64,000 nt of DNA, from the NCBI RefSeq assembly GCF_014203735.1, contig NZ_JACHJQ010000005.1, forward strand, positions 898,326 through 962,325, written 5' to 3'. Shown one piece after another: positions 28,556-37,612 of this stretch. Position numbers and translations under genes: made by a program. The notes beneath the pieces were generated by a model. That model saw only the letters and a list, made by a program, of their open reading frames with translations, had not been told where the DNA came from and did no database searches. Source of the DNA: Actinophytocola algeriensis (GTDB lineage Bacteria > Actinomycetota > Actinomycetes > Mycobacteriales > Pseudonocardiaceae). How positions within the stretch are numbered: position 1 is the first letter of the stretch; every line of letters starts with the position of its first letter.

Positions 28556-31072
28556 CTAGAGCTGGCCCGCGTCCAGGACCTTCACCGCCGCGGCGCCGAT
28601 CTCGTCCGAGTCGGCCAGGTCGACCTCCGCGACGATGCCCCAGTCGCCGTCGCCCGCCGGGTCGTCGAAGATCTGCCTGACCTCCCACCTGTCCTCGTGT
28701 TCGGTGATCATCAGGAACTTCGGGCCTCGGGCGTCGGGGCCGGTGCGGATCTCGTCGTGCTCGTCCCAGTACGGCACGAGCGCGTCCATCCACGCCTCGG
28801 TGTCCCACCCGGCGTCGCCGTCGAGTGCGCCGAGGTCGGCGTAGCGGCGGGCCGCCGCCAGCTGCACCCGGTGGAAGAGCGCGTTGCGAACCAGCACCCG
28901 GAACGCGCGCACGTTGCGCGTCACCGCCGGGACCCGCTCGTCGGCGTCCGCGGACACGGCGTCGTCGTCGGGGTTGGTCAGCTTCTCCCACTCGTCGAGC
29001 AGGCTGGAGTCGACCTGCCGCACCAGCTCGCCGAGCCACTCGACGAGGTCCGACAGCTCCTCGGTCTTGGCCTCGTCCGGCACCGTCTGCCGCAGCGCCT
29101 TGTACGCGTCGGCGAGGTAGCGCAGCACGATGCCCTCGCTGCGGGCCAGCTGGTAGAAGCTCACGTACTCGACGAAGGTCATGGACCGCTCGAACATGTC
29201 GCGGGCGACGGACTTCGGCCGCAGGTGGTAGTCCGACACCCACGGGTGGCCGCGCCGGTAGGTCTCGAACGCCCCGTTCAGCAGCTCCTCCGCGAGCGGC
29301 TTCGGGTAGGTGATGTGCTCGAGCAGCGTCATCCGCTCCTCGTACTCCACCCCGTCGGCCTTCATCGCCTGCACTGCCTCGCCGCGCGCCTTGTGCTCCT
29401 GCGCGGACAGGATCTGGCGCGGGTCCTCCAGGGTGGACTCGATGACCGACAGCACGTCCAGCGCGTAGGACGGCGACTCCATGTCGAGCAGCTCGATGGC
29501 GGCCAGCGCGAACGGCGACAGCGGCTGGTTCAGCGCGAAGTCCATCTGCAGGTCCACGGTCACCCGCACCGAGCGGCCCGCCTCGTCCGGTTCGGACAGC
29601 CGCTCGACCACACCGGCGGAGAGCAGCGCCCGGAAGGTCGCGATGGCGCGGCGGATGTGGCGGCGCTGCGCAGGCCGGTCCTCGTGGTTGTCCTCCAGCA
29701 GCTTGCGCATGGCGGTGAACGCGTCGCCGGGGCGGCCGATCACGTTGAGCAGCATGGAGTGCGAGACCGCGAAACTCGACGTCAATGGCTCCGGCTCGGC
29801 CTCGACGAGCCGCTGGAACGTCGGCTCACCCCAGCCGATCGACCCCTCCGGCGGCTTCTTCTTCACCACCTTGCGGCGCTTCTTCGGGTCGTCCCCGGCC
29901 TTGGCGAGCGCCTTCTCGTTGTCGATCACGTGCTCTGGCGCCTGCACGATCACGTTGCCGACCGTGTCGAAGCCCGCCCGGCCAGCCCGCCCCGCGATCT
30001 GGTGGAACTCGCGGGCCTTGAGCAGCCGCACCCGCTGACCGTCGTACTTGGACAGCGCGGTGAACACGACCGTCCGGATCGGCACGTTGATGCCGACGCC
30101 GAGCGTGTCGGTGCCGCACACGATCTTCATCAGGCCCGCCTGCGCGAGCCGCTCGACGAGCCGCCGGTACTTCGGCAGCATGCCGGCGTGGTGCACGCCG
30201 ATGCCGTGGCGCACCAGGCGCGACAGCGTCTTGCCGAAGCCCGCGGTGAACCGGAAGTTGCCGATCAGCGTCGCGATCCGGTCCTTCTCCTCGCGGGTGC
30301 AGACGTTGATGCTCATCAGCGACTGCGCGCGCTCCAGCGCGGCGGCCTGCGTGAAGTGGACGACGTAGATGGGGGCCTGGTTGGTGCCGAGCAGCTCCTC
30401 GATCGTCTCGTGCAGCGGCGTGAGGCGGAACGAGTAGAACAACGGCACCGGCCGCTCCACCGACGTGACGACCGCGGTCGGCCGCTCGGTGCGGCGGGTC
30501 AGGTCCTCCTGGAACCGGGTGACGTCGCCGAGCGTGGCGGACATCAGCAGGAACTGGGCGTCGTTGAGCTCCAGCAGCGGGATCTGCCACGCCCAGCCGC
30601 GGTCGGGCTCGGCGTAGAAGTGGAACTCGTCCATGATCACGAACCCGACGTCCGCGGCCGAACCCTCGCGCAGCGCGATGTTGGCGAGGATCTCCGCGGT
30701 GCAGCAGATGATCGGCGCGGCCGCGTTCACGCTGGAGTCGCCGGTGATCATGCCGACGTTCTCCGCGCCGAAGATGTCGCACAGCGCGAAGAACTTCTCC
30801 GACACGAGCGCCTTGATCGGCGCCGTGTAGAAGCTGCGCTGCCCGTTCGCCATCGCGGTGAAGTGCGCGCCGGTGGCGACCATGCTCTTGCCCGAGCCGG
30901 TGGGCGTGGACAGGATGACGTTCGCCCCGGAGACGATCTCGATCATCGCCTCCTGCTGCGCCGGGTACAGCGACAGGCCCCGTCCCTCCGCCCACGTGGA
31001 GAAGGCGTCGAAGAGGGCGTCGGGATCGGCGCCGGAGTCGGTCCGTTCGGGGAGCAGGTCGGTGAGAGTCAT
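28556..31072 (-). CDS. DEAD/DEAH-box superfamily 2 helicase with DUF3516 C-terminus
   Basis: The 838-residue protein is a Ski2/Mtr4-like RNA or DNA helicase. Motif I is STPTGSGKSMVA (about 54-65), the Walker B box is DEFH, motif III is LMSATLGD and motif VI is QIAGRAGRAGFD. The C-terminal half (about 480-838) is the actinobacterial DUF3516 region. Such helicases are widely conserved in actinomycetes, probably for RNA turnover, with function inferred. The ATG at 31072 is standard. It is transcribed alone, ending beside the TetR remnant. Confidence 0.9.
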   Translation of the reverse strand: MTLTDLLPERTDSGADPDALFDAFSTWAEGRGLSLYPAQQEAMIEIVSGANVILSTPTGSGKSMVATGAHFTAMANGQRSFYTAPIKALVSEKFFALCDIFGAENVGMITGDSSVNAAAPIICCTAEILANIALREGSAADVGFVIMDEFHFYAEPDRGWAWQIPLLELNDAQFLLMSATLGDVTRFQEDLTRRTERPTAVVTSVERPVPLFYSFRLTPLHETIEELLGTNQAPIYVVHFTQAAALERAQSLMSINVCTREEKDRIATLIGNFRFTAGFGKTLSRLVRHGIGVHHAGMLPKYRRLVERLAQAGLMKIVCGTDTLGVGINVPIRTVVFTALSKYDGQRVRLLKAREFHQIAGRAGRAGFDTVGNVIVQAPEHVIDNEKALAKAGDDPKKRRKVVKKKPPEGSIGWGEPTFQRLVEAEPEPLTSSFAVSHSMLLNVIGRPGDAFTAMRKLLEDNHEDRPAQRRHIRRAIATFRALLSAGVVERLSEPDEAGRSVRVTVDLQMDFALNQPLSPFALAAIELLDMESPSYALDVLSVIESTLEDPRQILSAQEHKARGEAVQAMKADGVEYEERMTLLEHITYPKPLAEELLNGAFETYRRGHPWVSDYHLRPKSVARDMFERSMTFVEYVSFYQLARSEGIVLRYLADAYKALRQTVPDEAKTEELSDLVEWLGELVRQVDSSLLDEWEKLTNPDDDAVSADADERVPAVTRNVRAFRVLVRNALFHRVQLAAARRYADLGALDGDAGWDTEAWMDALVPYWDEHDEIRTGPDARGPKFLMITEHEDRWEVRQIFDDPAGDGDWGIVAEVDLADSDEIGAAAVKVLDAGQL

Positions 31073-31208
31073 GGTGACGACAGTGTTGCACCCCGTCGCT
31101 CTCGCTCAGACCCGTCCCATGTCTCGTGCCTGCCAGGTTCCCGAGGCGGAGATCGGTGTGCTCATCGGCCGGCCGCCGAGAAGCACGCCGGATCCCCGCT
31201 TCGGGAGG

Positions 31209-32249
31209 CTAGGCGCGGCGGTCGATCCGTTGGCGGCGCCGCGGGTCGTAGGTGTTCTGGCGGGGGACGGTGGCGCCGACGGGCGGCGGGTGCGCGTCCC
31301 GCCACCAGCGCAGCGAGGTCGGCACCGGCCACGGCGGCATGAGCTCGGCGACCTTCTCGTGCAACGCCAGTGCCTGGTCGCACCGCGTTCGCCACGTCCT
31401 GGTCATGGCCGCGACGTCGTGCCGGGCGGACAGGGTCCGGTCGCCGAGTGTCAGCTGGGCGTGCAGCGAGTGCCGGTAGATCCCGTCGGGGGACAGGTCG
31501 GTCGGCACGGCGCCGCCGCACTCGGGGCAGGCGCACGGCCAGCGGTCCGCCAGCTCCGGTGTCCGCTCGACGATCCGCGCGAGCACGGCGGGCCGGTGGT
31601 GGCTCAGCAGCGCTGGCACGAACAGGCCCGACGTGGTGGCCAGCGCGCCGGCGTGCGCGCCGTGGCAGACCGCCCCGAGCGCGCCGATGTCCGACCGCAG
31701 CAGCATCACCGGCACAGTGACGGTCAGGAGCCGGACCAGGCCGCGCGTGACGTACCGGGTCGTGAACGAGTCGCCGACGATCGCGATCGCGACGGGCAGG
31801 CGCGCGCTGTTCAGCGTGGCGACGAGCCGGTCGATCCACGCCGGCACGGCGAACCAGCCCGCGCCGAGGGGCAGCGTGACGAGCAGTGGCGGCGGGTGGC
31901 CGCGGGCGTCGGCGAGGAGCCGGTGCAGCCCCGGCCAGTCGCCGGGGGCGAGGAATCCGGAATCGGTGAGGGCGACGAGGCCGAGGTCGTGCTGTTCCGC
32001 TGTCCACGCCCTGCGCAGGCCGGCACCCGCGCGGAGGGGATGGTTACCGGCGTAACGGCCCGCGTCGCACAGCAGCGGTCCGTCGTAGCCGGTGCGGAGT
32101 AAGTGCCGGACCGTGTTGCGCGGCTTGGCACCCGTCAGCACGAGTCCGGAGTGGTAACCGGAGGCGATGTCGGCGGCCATGACCGCCTGTTCCGGCGCGC
32201 ACTGGACGAGCAGTCGGCGTAATAGGTCGTCGACCCTGGGTTGGGTCAT
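31209..32249 (-). CDS. Uncharacterised actinobacterial protein with CxCxxC zinc-like motif
   Basis: The 346-residue soluble protein has TIM-barrel-like alternation (LGLVALTDSGFLAPGDW, LLVTLPLGAGWFAVPAW, LPVAIAIVGDSF, VPVMLLRSDIGALGAVCHGAHAGA). A CACPECGG motif lies near residue 240, followed by His residues. The CxCxxC spacing recalls the zinc site of tRNA-guanine transglycosylases, but other family motifs are not clear. Homologues appear to be conserved hypotheticals. The ATG at 32249 is used. It is divergent from the first SGNH hydrolase. Confidence 0.55.
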   Translation of the reverse strand: MTQPRVDDLLRRLLVQCAPEQAVMAADIASGYHSGLVLTGAKPRNTVRHLLRTGYDGPLLCDAGRYAGNHPLRAGAGLRRAWTAEQHDLGLVALTDSGFLAPGDWPGLHRLLADARGHPPPLLVTLPLGAGWFAVPAWIDRLVATLNSARLPVAIAIVGDSFTTRYVTRGLVRLLTVTVPVMLLRSDIGALGAVCHGAHAGALATTSGLFVPALLSHHRPAVLARIVERTPELADRWPCACPECGGAVPTDLSPDGIYRHSLHAQLTLGDRTLSARHDVAAMTRTWRTRCDQALALHEKVAELMPPWPVPTSLRWWRDAHPPPVGATVPRQNTYDPRRRQRIDRRA

Positions 32250-32410
32250 GCCCTACACCGTGCACTGTGTGCTGTAGTTCTGTCACGCGTTGTCACGCCT
32301 CTGCGTGAAGAAAGTCCGCCAGATGGCCCTCGTCGCTACAGCATGTGCTCGAACGGGTGCGCTAAAGCACACGCGATCTTGACGCGCGGCACACCTGGTG
32401 GTCTCATTCG

Positions 32411-32427
32411 CGTGAAACTTATTCACG
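32411..32427. promoter_or_regulatory. Dyad CGTGAA-N5-TTCACG before the SGNH gene
   Basis: A 17-bp inverted repeat with perfect 6-bp arms lies 24 bases upstream of the ATG at 32452. Further up are two TGTCACG copies (about 32281 and 32293) and GTGC/GCAC repeats. It is a candidate operator in a 200-bp regulatory region. Confidence 0.35.
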
Positions 32428-32451
32428 TTCGTGGCCGGTCGGGAGGCCGTG

Positions 32452-33708
32452 ATGTCCCTGCTCAAGCGTTATCTGGTGGCGGCAGGCGCCGCCGTCGCGG
32501 TGGCCGGTGCGATCGCACTGCCCGCGACGGCGGCGGAACCCGCTGCCGCTCCCACTGCCCTGCCCACCGCGGCCGTCGCCCTCGGCGACAGCTTCATCTC
32601 CGGCGAGGGTGGCGGCGGCTACTCCGCCGTCACCGACGTCAACGGGGTCTCGCAAGGGTTCCCGGGGTGGTCGGCGGCCAACAACAACGCCTACTTCTGC
32701 CACCGGTCGCCGAACGCGTCGCTGCACCGCGCGACGCTGCCCGGCATCCAGGACCGGTTCAACCTCGCCTGCTCCGGCGGCCAGCCGCACGACATCACCA
32801 GTCCGTCGGCGAACCGCGAGAAGGGCCGCACGGTCGCCGCCCAGCTCGACCAGCTCCGCGGGGTGGCGCAGACCCACGACGTCGACCTCGTGCTCGTCGG
32901 GCTTGGCTCGAACAACAGCTCGTTCACGTTCGGTGACGCCGCCTCCGTGTGCGCGAACCGGTTCATCGCCGACGCGTGGACCGGCTGGTGGGAGTTCTGG
33001 GCCGGCGACCCGCCGCAGGAGCCGTGCACCATCGGCGACCTCGCGACCGACGCTGAGGTGGCCGCGGCCACCACGGAGACCACGAACGCGCTGCGGGCGC
33101 TGCTGACCACTTTGGACCAGGTGGACGCCGACGGACAGCACCGCGTGGTGTTCCAGGACTACACCAACCCGCTGCCGCAGGACTACGCGCAGCGGTACCA
33201 CGAGGAGGACGGCCGCGCCGACGACCGCGACAAGTTCCGCGACCTCGGCGCCGAGCGGTACGCGGCGGGCTGCCCGGCCCACCGGGCGAGCCTCGCGGCC
33301 GGGCACCTGTTCTCGCAGGCGCTGGGCCGGATCGTCCAGTCCGCGCACCAGGCCCTGTCGGCGGAGTTCCCGGCCGACGACCTCGTGTACCTCAACGTCC
33401 AGGGCGCCTTCAACGGCGCGCGGCTGTGCGAACAGGACGGCAGCCCGGACAACGCCCTGGCGACGCCGATCCGGCTGATGGACGGGCCGAGCGGGACGTT
33501 CGTGACGAGTCTGTCGGGCAAGGACAAGATCGCCATCCAGCGGATCGCAGGCACGTGCGTGGACTACTTCCAGACGTGCCAGGAGTCGTGGCACCCCAAC
33601 GCGAACGGTTACGGAGTGCTCGGACAGTGCCTGTCCGGTGCTGCGACAACCGGCAACAGGCAGGTGTCGTGCGTCCGGCAGGGTGACGGCAGCGTGTCCG
33701 TCGGGTAG
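32452..33708 (+). CDS. Secreted SGNH/GDSL hydrolase (large)
   Basis: The 418-residue protein has a signal peptide (about 1-30, LLKRYLVAAGAAVAVAGAIA then ALPATAAEP). The SGNH catalytic blocks follow: block I GDSFISGEGGGG, block III LVGLGSNNSSF, and block V ESWHPNANGYG with the catalytic His. Eight or more cysteines suggest disulfides outside the cell. It is probably an esterase or lipase on extracellular lipids or acylated sugars. GGGAGG precedes the ATG. A second smaller SGNH gene lies downstream after a terminator. Confidence 0.87.
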   Translation: MSLLKRYLVAAGAAVAVAGAIALPATAAEPAAAPTALPTAAVALGDSFISGEGGGGYSAVTDVNGVSQGFPGWSAANNNAYFCHRSPNASLHRATLPGIQDRFNLACSGGQPHDITSPSANREKGRTVAAQLDQLRGVAQTHDVDLVLVGLGSNNSSFTFGDAASVCANRFIADAWTGWWEFWAGDPPQEPCTIGDLATDAEVAAATTETTNALRALLTTLDQVDADGQHRVVFQDYTNPLPQDYAQRYHEEDGRADDRDKFRDLGAERYAAGCPAHRASLAAGHLFSQALGRIVQSAHQALSAEFPADDLVYLNVQGAFNGARLCEQDGSPDNALATPIRLMDGPSGTFVTSLSGKDKIAIQRIAGTCVDYFQTCQESWHPNANGYGVLGQCLSGAATTGNRQVSCVRQGDGSVSVG

Positions 33709-33747
33709 CGGCTGCTCCGTTCACGTGGGAATCTGGCAACGTTAAGG

Positions 33748-33771
33748 CCCGTCGGGTGGATTCCCGACGGG
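33748..33771 (+). terminator. Hairpin terminator after the first SGNH gene
   Basis: Perfect 9-bp arms CCCGTCGGG / CCCGACGGG around a 6-nt loop lie 40 bp after the stop at 33708 and 58 bp before the next start. It separates the two hydrolase genes. Confidence 0.65.
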
Positions 33772-33828
33772 TCGTCCACATCGGATCATGAGCGGGTTCG
33801 GGAAAACCTGCGTCCCGTGGAGGCAACA

Positions 33829-34626
33829 GTGCGGTTCCCTCGACCCGTTCTCCGCTCTCTCCTCGTCACCGCCGTGGCGGCGGCGACCGTCATCGGGCTG
33901 GCATCGCCCGCCTCGGCAGCGGCAGGCAAGTATGTCGCGCTCGGTGACTCCTACTCGTCCGGCACCGGCGCGGGCAGCTACGGCAACAGCGGCGGCTGCA
34001 AGCGCAGTGCGAACTCCTACCCGCAGCTGTGGGCGAACGCGAACGCGCCGTCGGCGTTCTCGTTCGTCGCCTGCTCCGGCGCGGTCACCAGCGACGTGCT
34101 CAACAACCAGGTCTCGGCGATCACGTCCGACACGGCGCTCGTGACCATCTCCATCGGCGGCAACGACGCCGGCTTCGCCGACGTCATGATCACCTGCAAC
34201 ACCAGCTCGGACGCCACCTGCGTCAGCCGCAACCAGCAGGCGCAGACCTTCGCCAGGGACACGCTCCCCGGACGGCTGAACAACGTCTACACCCAGATCC
34301 GCAACCGGGCACCGAGCGCACGGGTGGTCGTGCTCGGCTACCCGCGCATCTACAAGGTGGGCGGCTCCTGCTGGGTCGGCCTGAGCGAGACCAAGCGCGC
34401 GGCCATCAACCAGTCCGCGGACGTGCTCGCATCGGTGATCTCCGGCCGCGCCGCCGCGTACGGGTTCTCCTTCATCGACGCCAGGAACTCCTTCGCCGGC
34501 CACGAGATCTGCGCGTCGGGCACGCGCTGGATCAACAGCATCACGTGGCCCGTGGACGAGTCGTACCACCCGAACGCGTCCGGCCAGCGGGGCGGCTACT
34601 ACAACCCGCTGGAAGCCGTGGCGTGA
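33829..34626 (+). CDS. Secreted SGNH/GDSL lipase (small)
   Basis: The 265-residue protein has a signal peptide (about 1-30, cleaved near ASAAAG). It has GDSYSSGTGAGSY as block I with the nucleophile Ser, VTISIGGNDAGF as block III, and DESYHPNASGQ as block V with the Asp-His pair. Layout and size match Streptomyces extracellular lipases/esterases. I chose the GTG at 33829 because GGAGG is correctly spaced (33819-33823); a GTG at 33817 is in frame. It is followed by a strong terminator. Confidence 0.9.
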   Translation: MRFPRPVLRSLLVTAVAAATVIGLASPASAAAGKYVALGDSYSSGTGAGSYGNSGGCKRSANSYPQLWANANAPSAFSFVACSGAVTSDVLNNQVSAITSDTALVTISIGGNDAGFADVMITCNTSSDATCVSRNQQAQTFARDTLPGRLNNVYTQIRNRAPSARVVVLGYPRIYKVGGSCWVGLSETKRAAINQSADVLASVISGRAAAYGFSFIDARNSFAGHEICASGTRWINSITWPVDESYHPNASGQRGGYYNPLEAVA

Positions 34627-34633
34627 CGACGGC

Positions 34634-34667
34634 GGCGGCCCGGTCCTGGAACAAGGGCCGGGCCGCC
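34634..34667 (+). terminator. Hairpin terminator after the second SGNH gene
   Basis: 10-bp arms GGCGGCCCGG / CCGGGCCGCC, extended by an inner CCT/AGG pair, lie seven bases after the stop codon at 34626. It is a strong rho-independent-like stem without a U-tract. Confidence 0.65.
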
Positions 34668-34758
34668 TGCCAGTCTGGGTGGTGATCTGCGCGGCGTCTC
34701 CGGGTTGGCATCTTCGGGCTCGTTGGCGGGTGGCGGGTCGCCCCGCAACGGGGGCTGT

Positions 34759-35178
34759 TCACTCCGTCCGTGTGGCCGGACGGGGGCGTGTCGTCATGGT
34801 GCGAAGGGTCTCGAACACCGACGGGCCGCCTGCCAGGCACCAGACGGCGATCACCGGGTCGCAGATCGCGCAGCCCAGTGAGCTGTGGTCGGCGAACGGG
34901 ACGATCGGTTCGCCGCGCACGTGGTGGACCACGTCCCACGCGGTGTGGAGGAGCCAGCCGATGCCGATGAACGTCCACGACTCCAGGCCGCGGTAGGCGA
35001 CGTAGGTGAGGACCGCGGTGAACGCGAACTCCCACGGGCCCAGTCCGCCGCCGGACAGGTAGGCGGCACCGGCGCCGCCGACCATGATCGCGTTGAAGCG
35101 GCGGCGGGCCGGTTCCGGGATGAGGGAGTTCAGGAGCACGTACGCGACGCCGATCAGCACCGCCACCACGATGTTCAC
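34759..35178 (-). CDS. DUF6010-family membrane protein
   Basis: The 139-residue protein has four to five hydrophobic segments and the family-specific runs ARRRFNAIMVGGAGAAYLSGGG, GIGWLLHTAWDVVHHVRG and SSLGCAICDPVIAVWCL. The conserved His-Trp-His-His and Cys residues suggest a metal or haem site, but the function is unknown. The GTG at 35178 (VNIVVAVLIG) begins the family alignment; the longer frame upstream is unlike the family. It is a stand-alone gene between the lipases and the ABM protein. Confidence 0.75.
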   Translation of the reverse strand: MNIVVAVLIGVAYVLLNSLIPEPARRRFNAIMVGGAGAAYLSGGGLGPWEFAFTAVLTYVAYRGLESWTFIGIGWLLHTAWDVVHHVRGEPIVPFADHSSLGCAICDPVIAVWCLAGGPSVFETLRTMTTRPRPATRTE

Positions 35179-35252
35179 GTCAGCAACGTAGGACGCGGCC
35201 TGCCGGGCTGACAGTGGCGTGAGTGCCGTGCACCAACGGATTCTCGCCAGCG

Positions 35253-35570
35253 CTACCCGTTCTTCGGTGCCGCCTGCTGGATCACCTCGAACGACCACGC
35301 CGACGAGTCGGTCGCCGCCGGGCCGCGGCCGCCGCCGCTACCGCCGTGGCCCTGCCGCATCGAGCCCTCCATCCACTTCTGGAAGTCCTCCTCGCTGCGC
35401 CAGCGCGTGTACACCAGGTACTTGTCGGTGCCGTCGACCGGTCGCAGCAGCTCGAACCACTCGAAGCCGTCCGAGTTCTCCACCATGCCCGCGCGGGACG
35501 CGAACCGCTGTTCGAGCTGTTCGCGCATCTCCTCGGGGACGGTCAGCGCGTTGATCTTCACGATGCTCAT
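35253..35570 (-). CDS. Antibiotic-biosynthesis-monooxygenase-fold (ABM) protein
   Basis: The 105-residue ferredoxin-like-fold protein begins MSIVKINALTVPEEMREQLE. It has GFEWFELLRPVDGTDKYLVYTRWRSEEDFQKWM, characteristic of ABM/heme-degrading-monooxygenase-like (MhuD/IsdG-related) proteins. It has a glycine-rich insertion (GHGGSGGGRGP). Family members cleave haem or oxygenate small molecules as dimers; the key Asn/Trp/His set for haem is not assured. It lies 22 bp downstream of the FHA gene on the same strand. Confidence 0.8.
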   Translation of the reverse strand: MSIVKINALTVPEEMREQLEQRFASRAGMVENSDGFEWFELLRPVDGTDKYLVYTRWRSEEDFQKWMEGSMRQGHGGSGGGRGPAATDSSAWSFEVIQQAAPKNG

Positions 35571-35592
35571 GCCACCCATGATGGCCCACCGC

Positions 35593-36276
35593 TCAGGTGC
35601 GGCGCAGCGTAATCCTGGTCCACGCGCCGATGTACACCCGGTCGTCCTCGCCCAACGGCCTGGGGGTGTTGGGGGGCAGGGGTTTCTTCTCGTCGTTGAC
35701 GACCGTGCCGTTCGCCGAGTCGAGGTCCACAATGGACCACGTGCCGTCCGCCTGTGCCAGCAGCACCGCGTGCAGGTGGGACACGCCGGGGTCCTCCGGC
35801 GGGCCGATCAGGTCGATGTCGGGCTGGATGCCGCGGCTGCGGCTCTGCCTGCCGATGCCGACCTGCTTGCCCGCCAACGGGAAGTGCCGGTCCGGGCAGT
35901 ACGGCGGGAACGCGATGCCCGCCGCGTCCGGACCATCGACCGCCATCACCGAGTCGTAGTACGCCCGGTCCGCGGTGACCGTCGCGGTCCACGTCGTCGC
36001 CTCCGGGAGGCGGTCGGCCGGCACCGGGGGAGCGGGGGCCGGGGGAGTCACCGCCGCGGGCGCCGCCGCCATGGAGTCGTGGCCGCACGCCTCGCAGAAC
36101 CGTCCTGCCAGGTCCGAGCCGCACGCCTTGCAGGTCGCGCCCGCCGCGGGCAGGTCCGGTTCGGCGGCCGCGGGCGCGTCGGGAGCCGCGGCCGCGGCCG
36201 CGCCGCCGATCTCGCGGCCGCAGACGTCGCAGAACTCGTCGTCGGCCGACGAGTGGCCCTGCGGGCAGGTCGCCAT
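35593..36276 (-). CDS. FHA-domain protein with two zinc ribbons
   Basis: The 227-residue protein has two N-terminal zinc ribbons (Cys4/His8/Cys16/Cys19 and Cys49/52/61/64), an Ala/Pro linker, and an FHA phosphothreonine-binding domain (about 125-225). The FHA motif residues are GRQSRS, VSHLHAVLL and SANGTVVN. It would read Thr-phosphorylated partners of the PknG operon. It lacks the ETTS phospho-motif of GarA, the known PknG target. It is the final gene of the seven-gene operon, four bases after the VWA stop. Confidence 0.85.
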   Translation of the reverse strand: MATCPQGHSSADDEFCDVCGREIGGAAAAAAPDAPAAAEPDLPAAGATCKACGSDLAGRFCEACGHDSMAAAPAAVTPPAPAPPVPADRLPEATTWTATVTADRAYYDSVMAVDGPDAAGIAFPPYCPDRHFPLAGKQVGIGRQSRSRGIQPDIDLIGPPEDPGVSHLHAVLLAQADGTWSIVDLDSANGTVVNDEKKPLPPNTPRPLGEDDRVYIGAWTRITLRRT

Positions 36277-36280
36277 GCGG

Positions 36281-37612
36281 TCAGGCCTCCTCGGAGCCCG
36301 GCACCGCGTCCGGCTGCTTCTTGCGCACCCGCATGGTCTTCGACGACCGGGTGTCGAGCGTCATCTCGTCCACGGCCTCGACCTTGCGCTTCAGCCGCAC
36401 GGTGCCGGTGCGGGCGTCCTCGACGTCCACGACCTTCGAGAGCAGCTTCGCGGTGTCCGAGTGGCCGGTCTCCGTCGCGAGCTGCACCGCGCGGCCCAGC
36501 TTCGCGGTCGCCGTCTCCACGTCGCCCGACTTGCGCGCCTCCAGGCCCTCCTGGATCACCGCGGCCAGCTCGGCCTGCCCGGTGTAGTGGGCGACCTCGC
36601 GGTTGATGCGCGTGGACAGCGCGGTGTCCTCGGTCCACACGGCCAGGATGCGGCCCTTGCCGAGCACCTGGTCCGGGTTCCCGCCGGTGCCGGGCACGAC
36701 CAGGCTCACCCGGCCCGCCATCATCTTCTCGCCGGTCGCCGCGGCCGGGACCTGCACGCAGACGTGGTAGTCGCGGGTCTCCGACCCCCACGAACCGGTC
36801 GGGTAGTCGCCCTCGCGGGGGGTGGTGTCGGTGCGGCGCGCGGTGAGGTCGACGAGTGTGGGCTCCACCTGCTTCACGAACTTGACCGTCGCCCCCTGTG
36901 GCGTCCACAGGCGCAGCGACACGTCCGCGACCGCCTTGTCCATGGCGCCCGCGGCCATCGCGCGGAAGTCCGCCTCCAGGTCCTCGGGCTGCGCGACGAT
37001 GTCGACCGTGCCGAGCAGGGTGTCGGCGATCGTGCGGAGCTCCTTGACCTCCCAGTCGGTGCCCACCCCGCGGCAGTCGCACACGAAGTGCCCGGTGACC
37101 TGCTGCAGCGTGGTGGCGAGCTGGCGCGGCGTCTCGTGCATGTTCTGGCCGTCGGTCAGCAGGATCGCGTGCCGCATCGGCGCGGCCGACGTGGCGAACA
37201 GCGCGTCCGCGAGTGCCAGCCACTTGCCGATCGCGGTGCCGCCGTTCGCGGCGAGCTGCGCGACGGCCTGCTTGGCCTCGGCGCGGGTCGTCGGCGACGA
37301 CACCACCATGCCGTGCTGGTAGGGGTACACGCGCCGGGCCTCGTCGGTGCCCGCCACCACCGCGAACTCGACGCCGTCGCGCAGCGTGTCGATGGCGGCC
37401 GCCGTGGCCTGCTTGGCCGACGTCAGCTTCGTGCGCGGCACGTGCATCGAGCCGGAGCAGTCGATGATGATCACCTCGGCCGCGCCACCCGACGTGGCGG
37501 GCCCGGTCGGCGCACCGGACGCCGTGACGGTGACGATCGCGTTGACCTCGGTCGACCCCGAGGAGAGGTACTCGTTCTGGTAGACCTCGACCGCGAAGTC
37601 CGGCTGCGTCAT
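36281..37612 (-). CDS. VWA-domain protein of the PknG operon
   Basis: The 443-residue soluble protein has a von Willebrand A domain with a complete MIDAS site: DCSGS (51-55), a Thr in GGTAIGKW, and LLTDGQN. C-terminal beta-rich and helical regions follow, with a basic KTMRVRKKQ tail. VWA proteins act as metal-dependent scaffolds. With a kinase and PP2C they form TerY-P-like phosphorylation triads in other systems. Its ATG directly follows the PP2C stop, indicating coupled translation. Confidence 0.85.
   Translation of the reverse strand: MTQPDFAVEVYQNEYLSSGSTEVNAIVTVTASGAPTGPATSGGAAEVIIIDCSGSMHVPRTKLTSAKQATAAAIDTLRDGVEFAVVAGTDEARRVYPYQHGMVVSSPTTRAEAKQAVAQLAANGGTAIGKWLALADALFATSAAPMRHAILLTDGQNMHETPRQLATTLQQVTGHFVCDCRGVGTDWEVKELRTIADTLLGTVDIVAQPEDLEADFRAMAAGAMDKAVADVSLRLWTPQGATVKFVKQVEPTLVDLTARRTDTTPREGDYPTGSWGSETRDYHVCVQVPAAATGEKMMAGRVSLVVPGTGGNPDQVLGKGRILAVWTEDTALSTRINREVAHYTGQAELAAVIQEGLEARKSGDVETATAKLGRAVQLATETGHSDTAKLLSKVVDVEDARTGTVRLKRKVEAVDEMTLDTRSSKTMRVRKKQPDAVPGSEEA

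Noticed and set aside
28496..31342. Long 948-codon open frame on the plus strand
   Set aside because: It is antisense to the DUF3516 helicase. The translation is Arg/Ala/Pro/Val-rich without domains, the usual shadow in high-GC DNA.
31209..32249. Assignment as a DUF4192 protein or confirmed tRNA-guanine transglycosylase
   Set aside because: Only a CxCxxC motif and general barrel pattern are visible, so I left it uncharacterised.
32281..32299. TGTCACG copies as ECF41 promoters for the SGNH gene
   Set aside because: The seventh base differs from TGTCACA and no CGTC lies at 16 bp in the right orientation.
36128..36276. FHA protein as a GarA orthologue
   Set aside because: The N-terminal ETTS/ETTSVF phosphorylation motif of GarA is absent, and the N-terminus is zinc ribbons instead.
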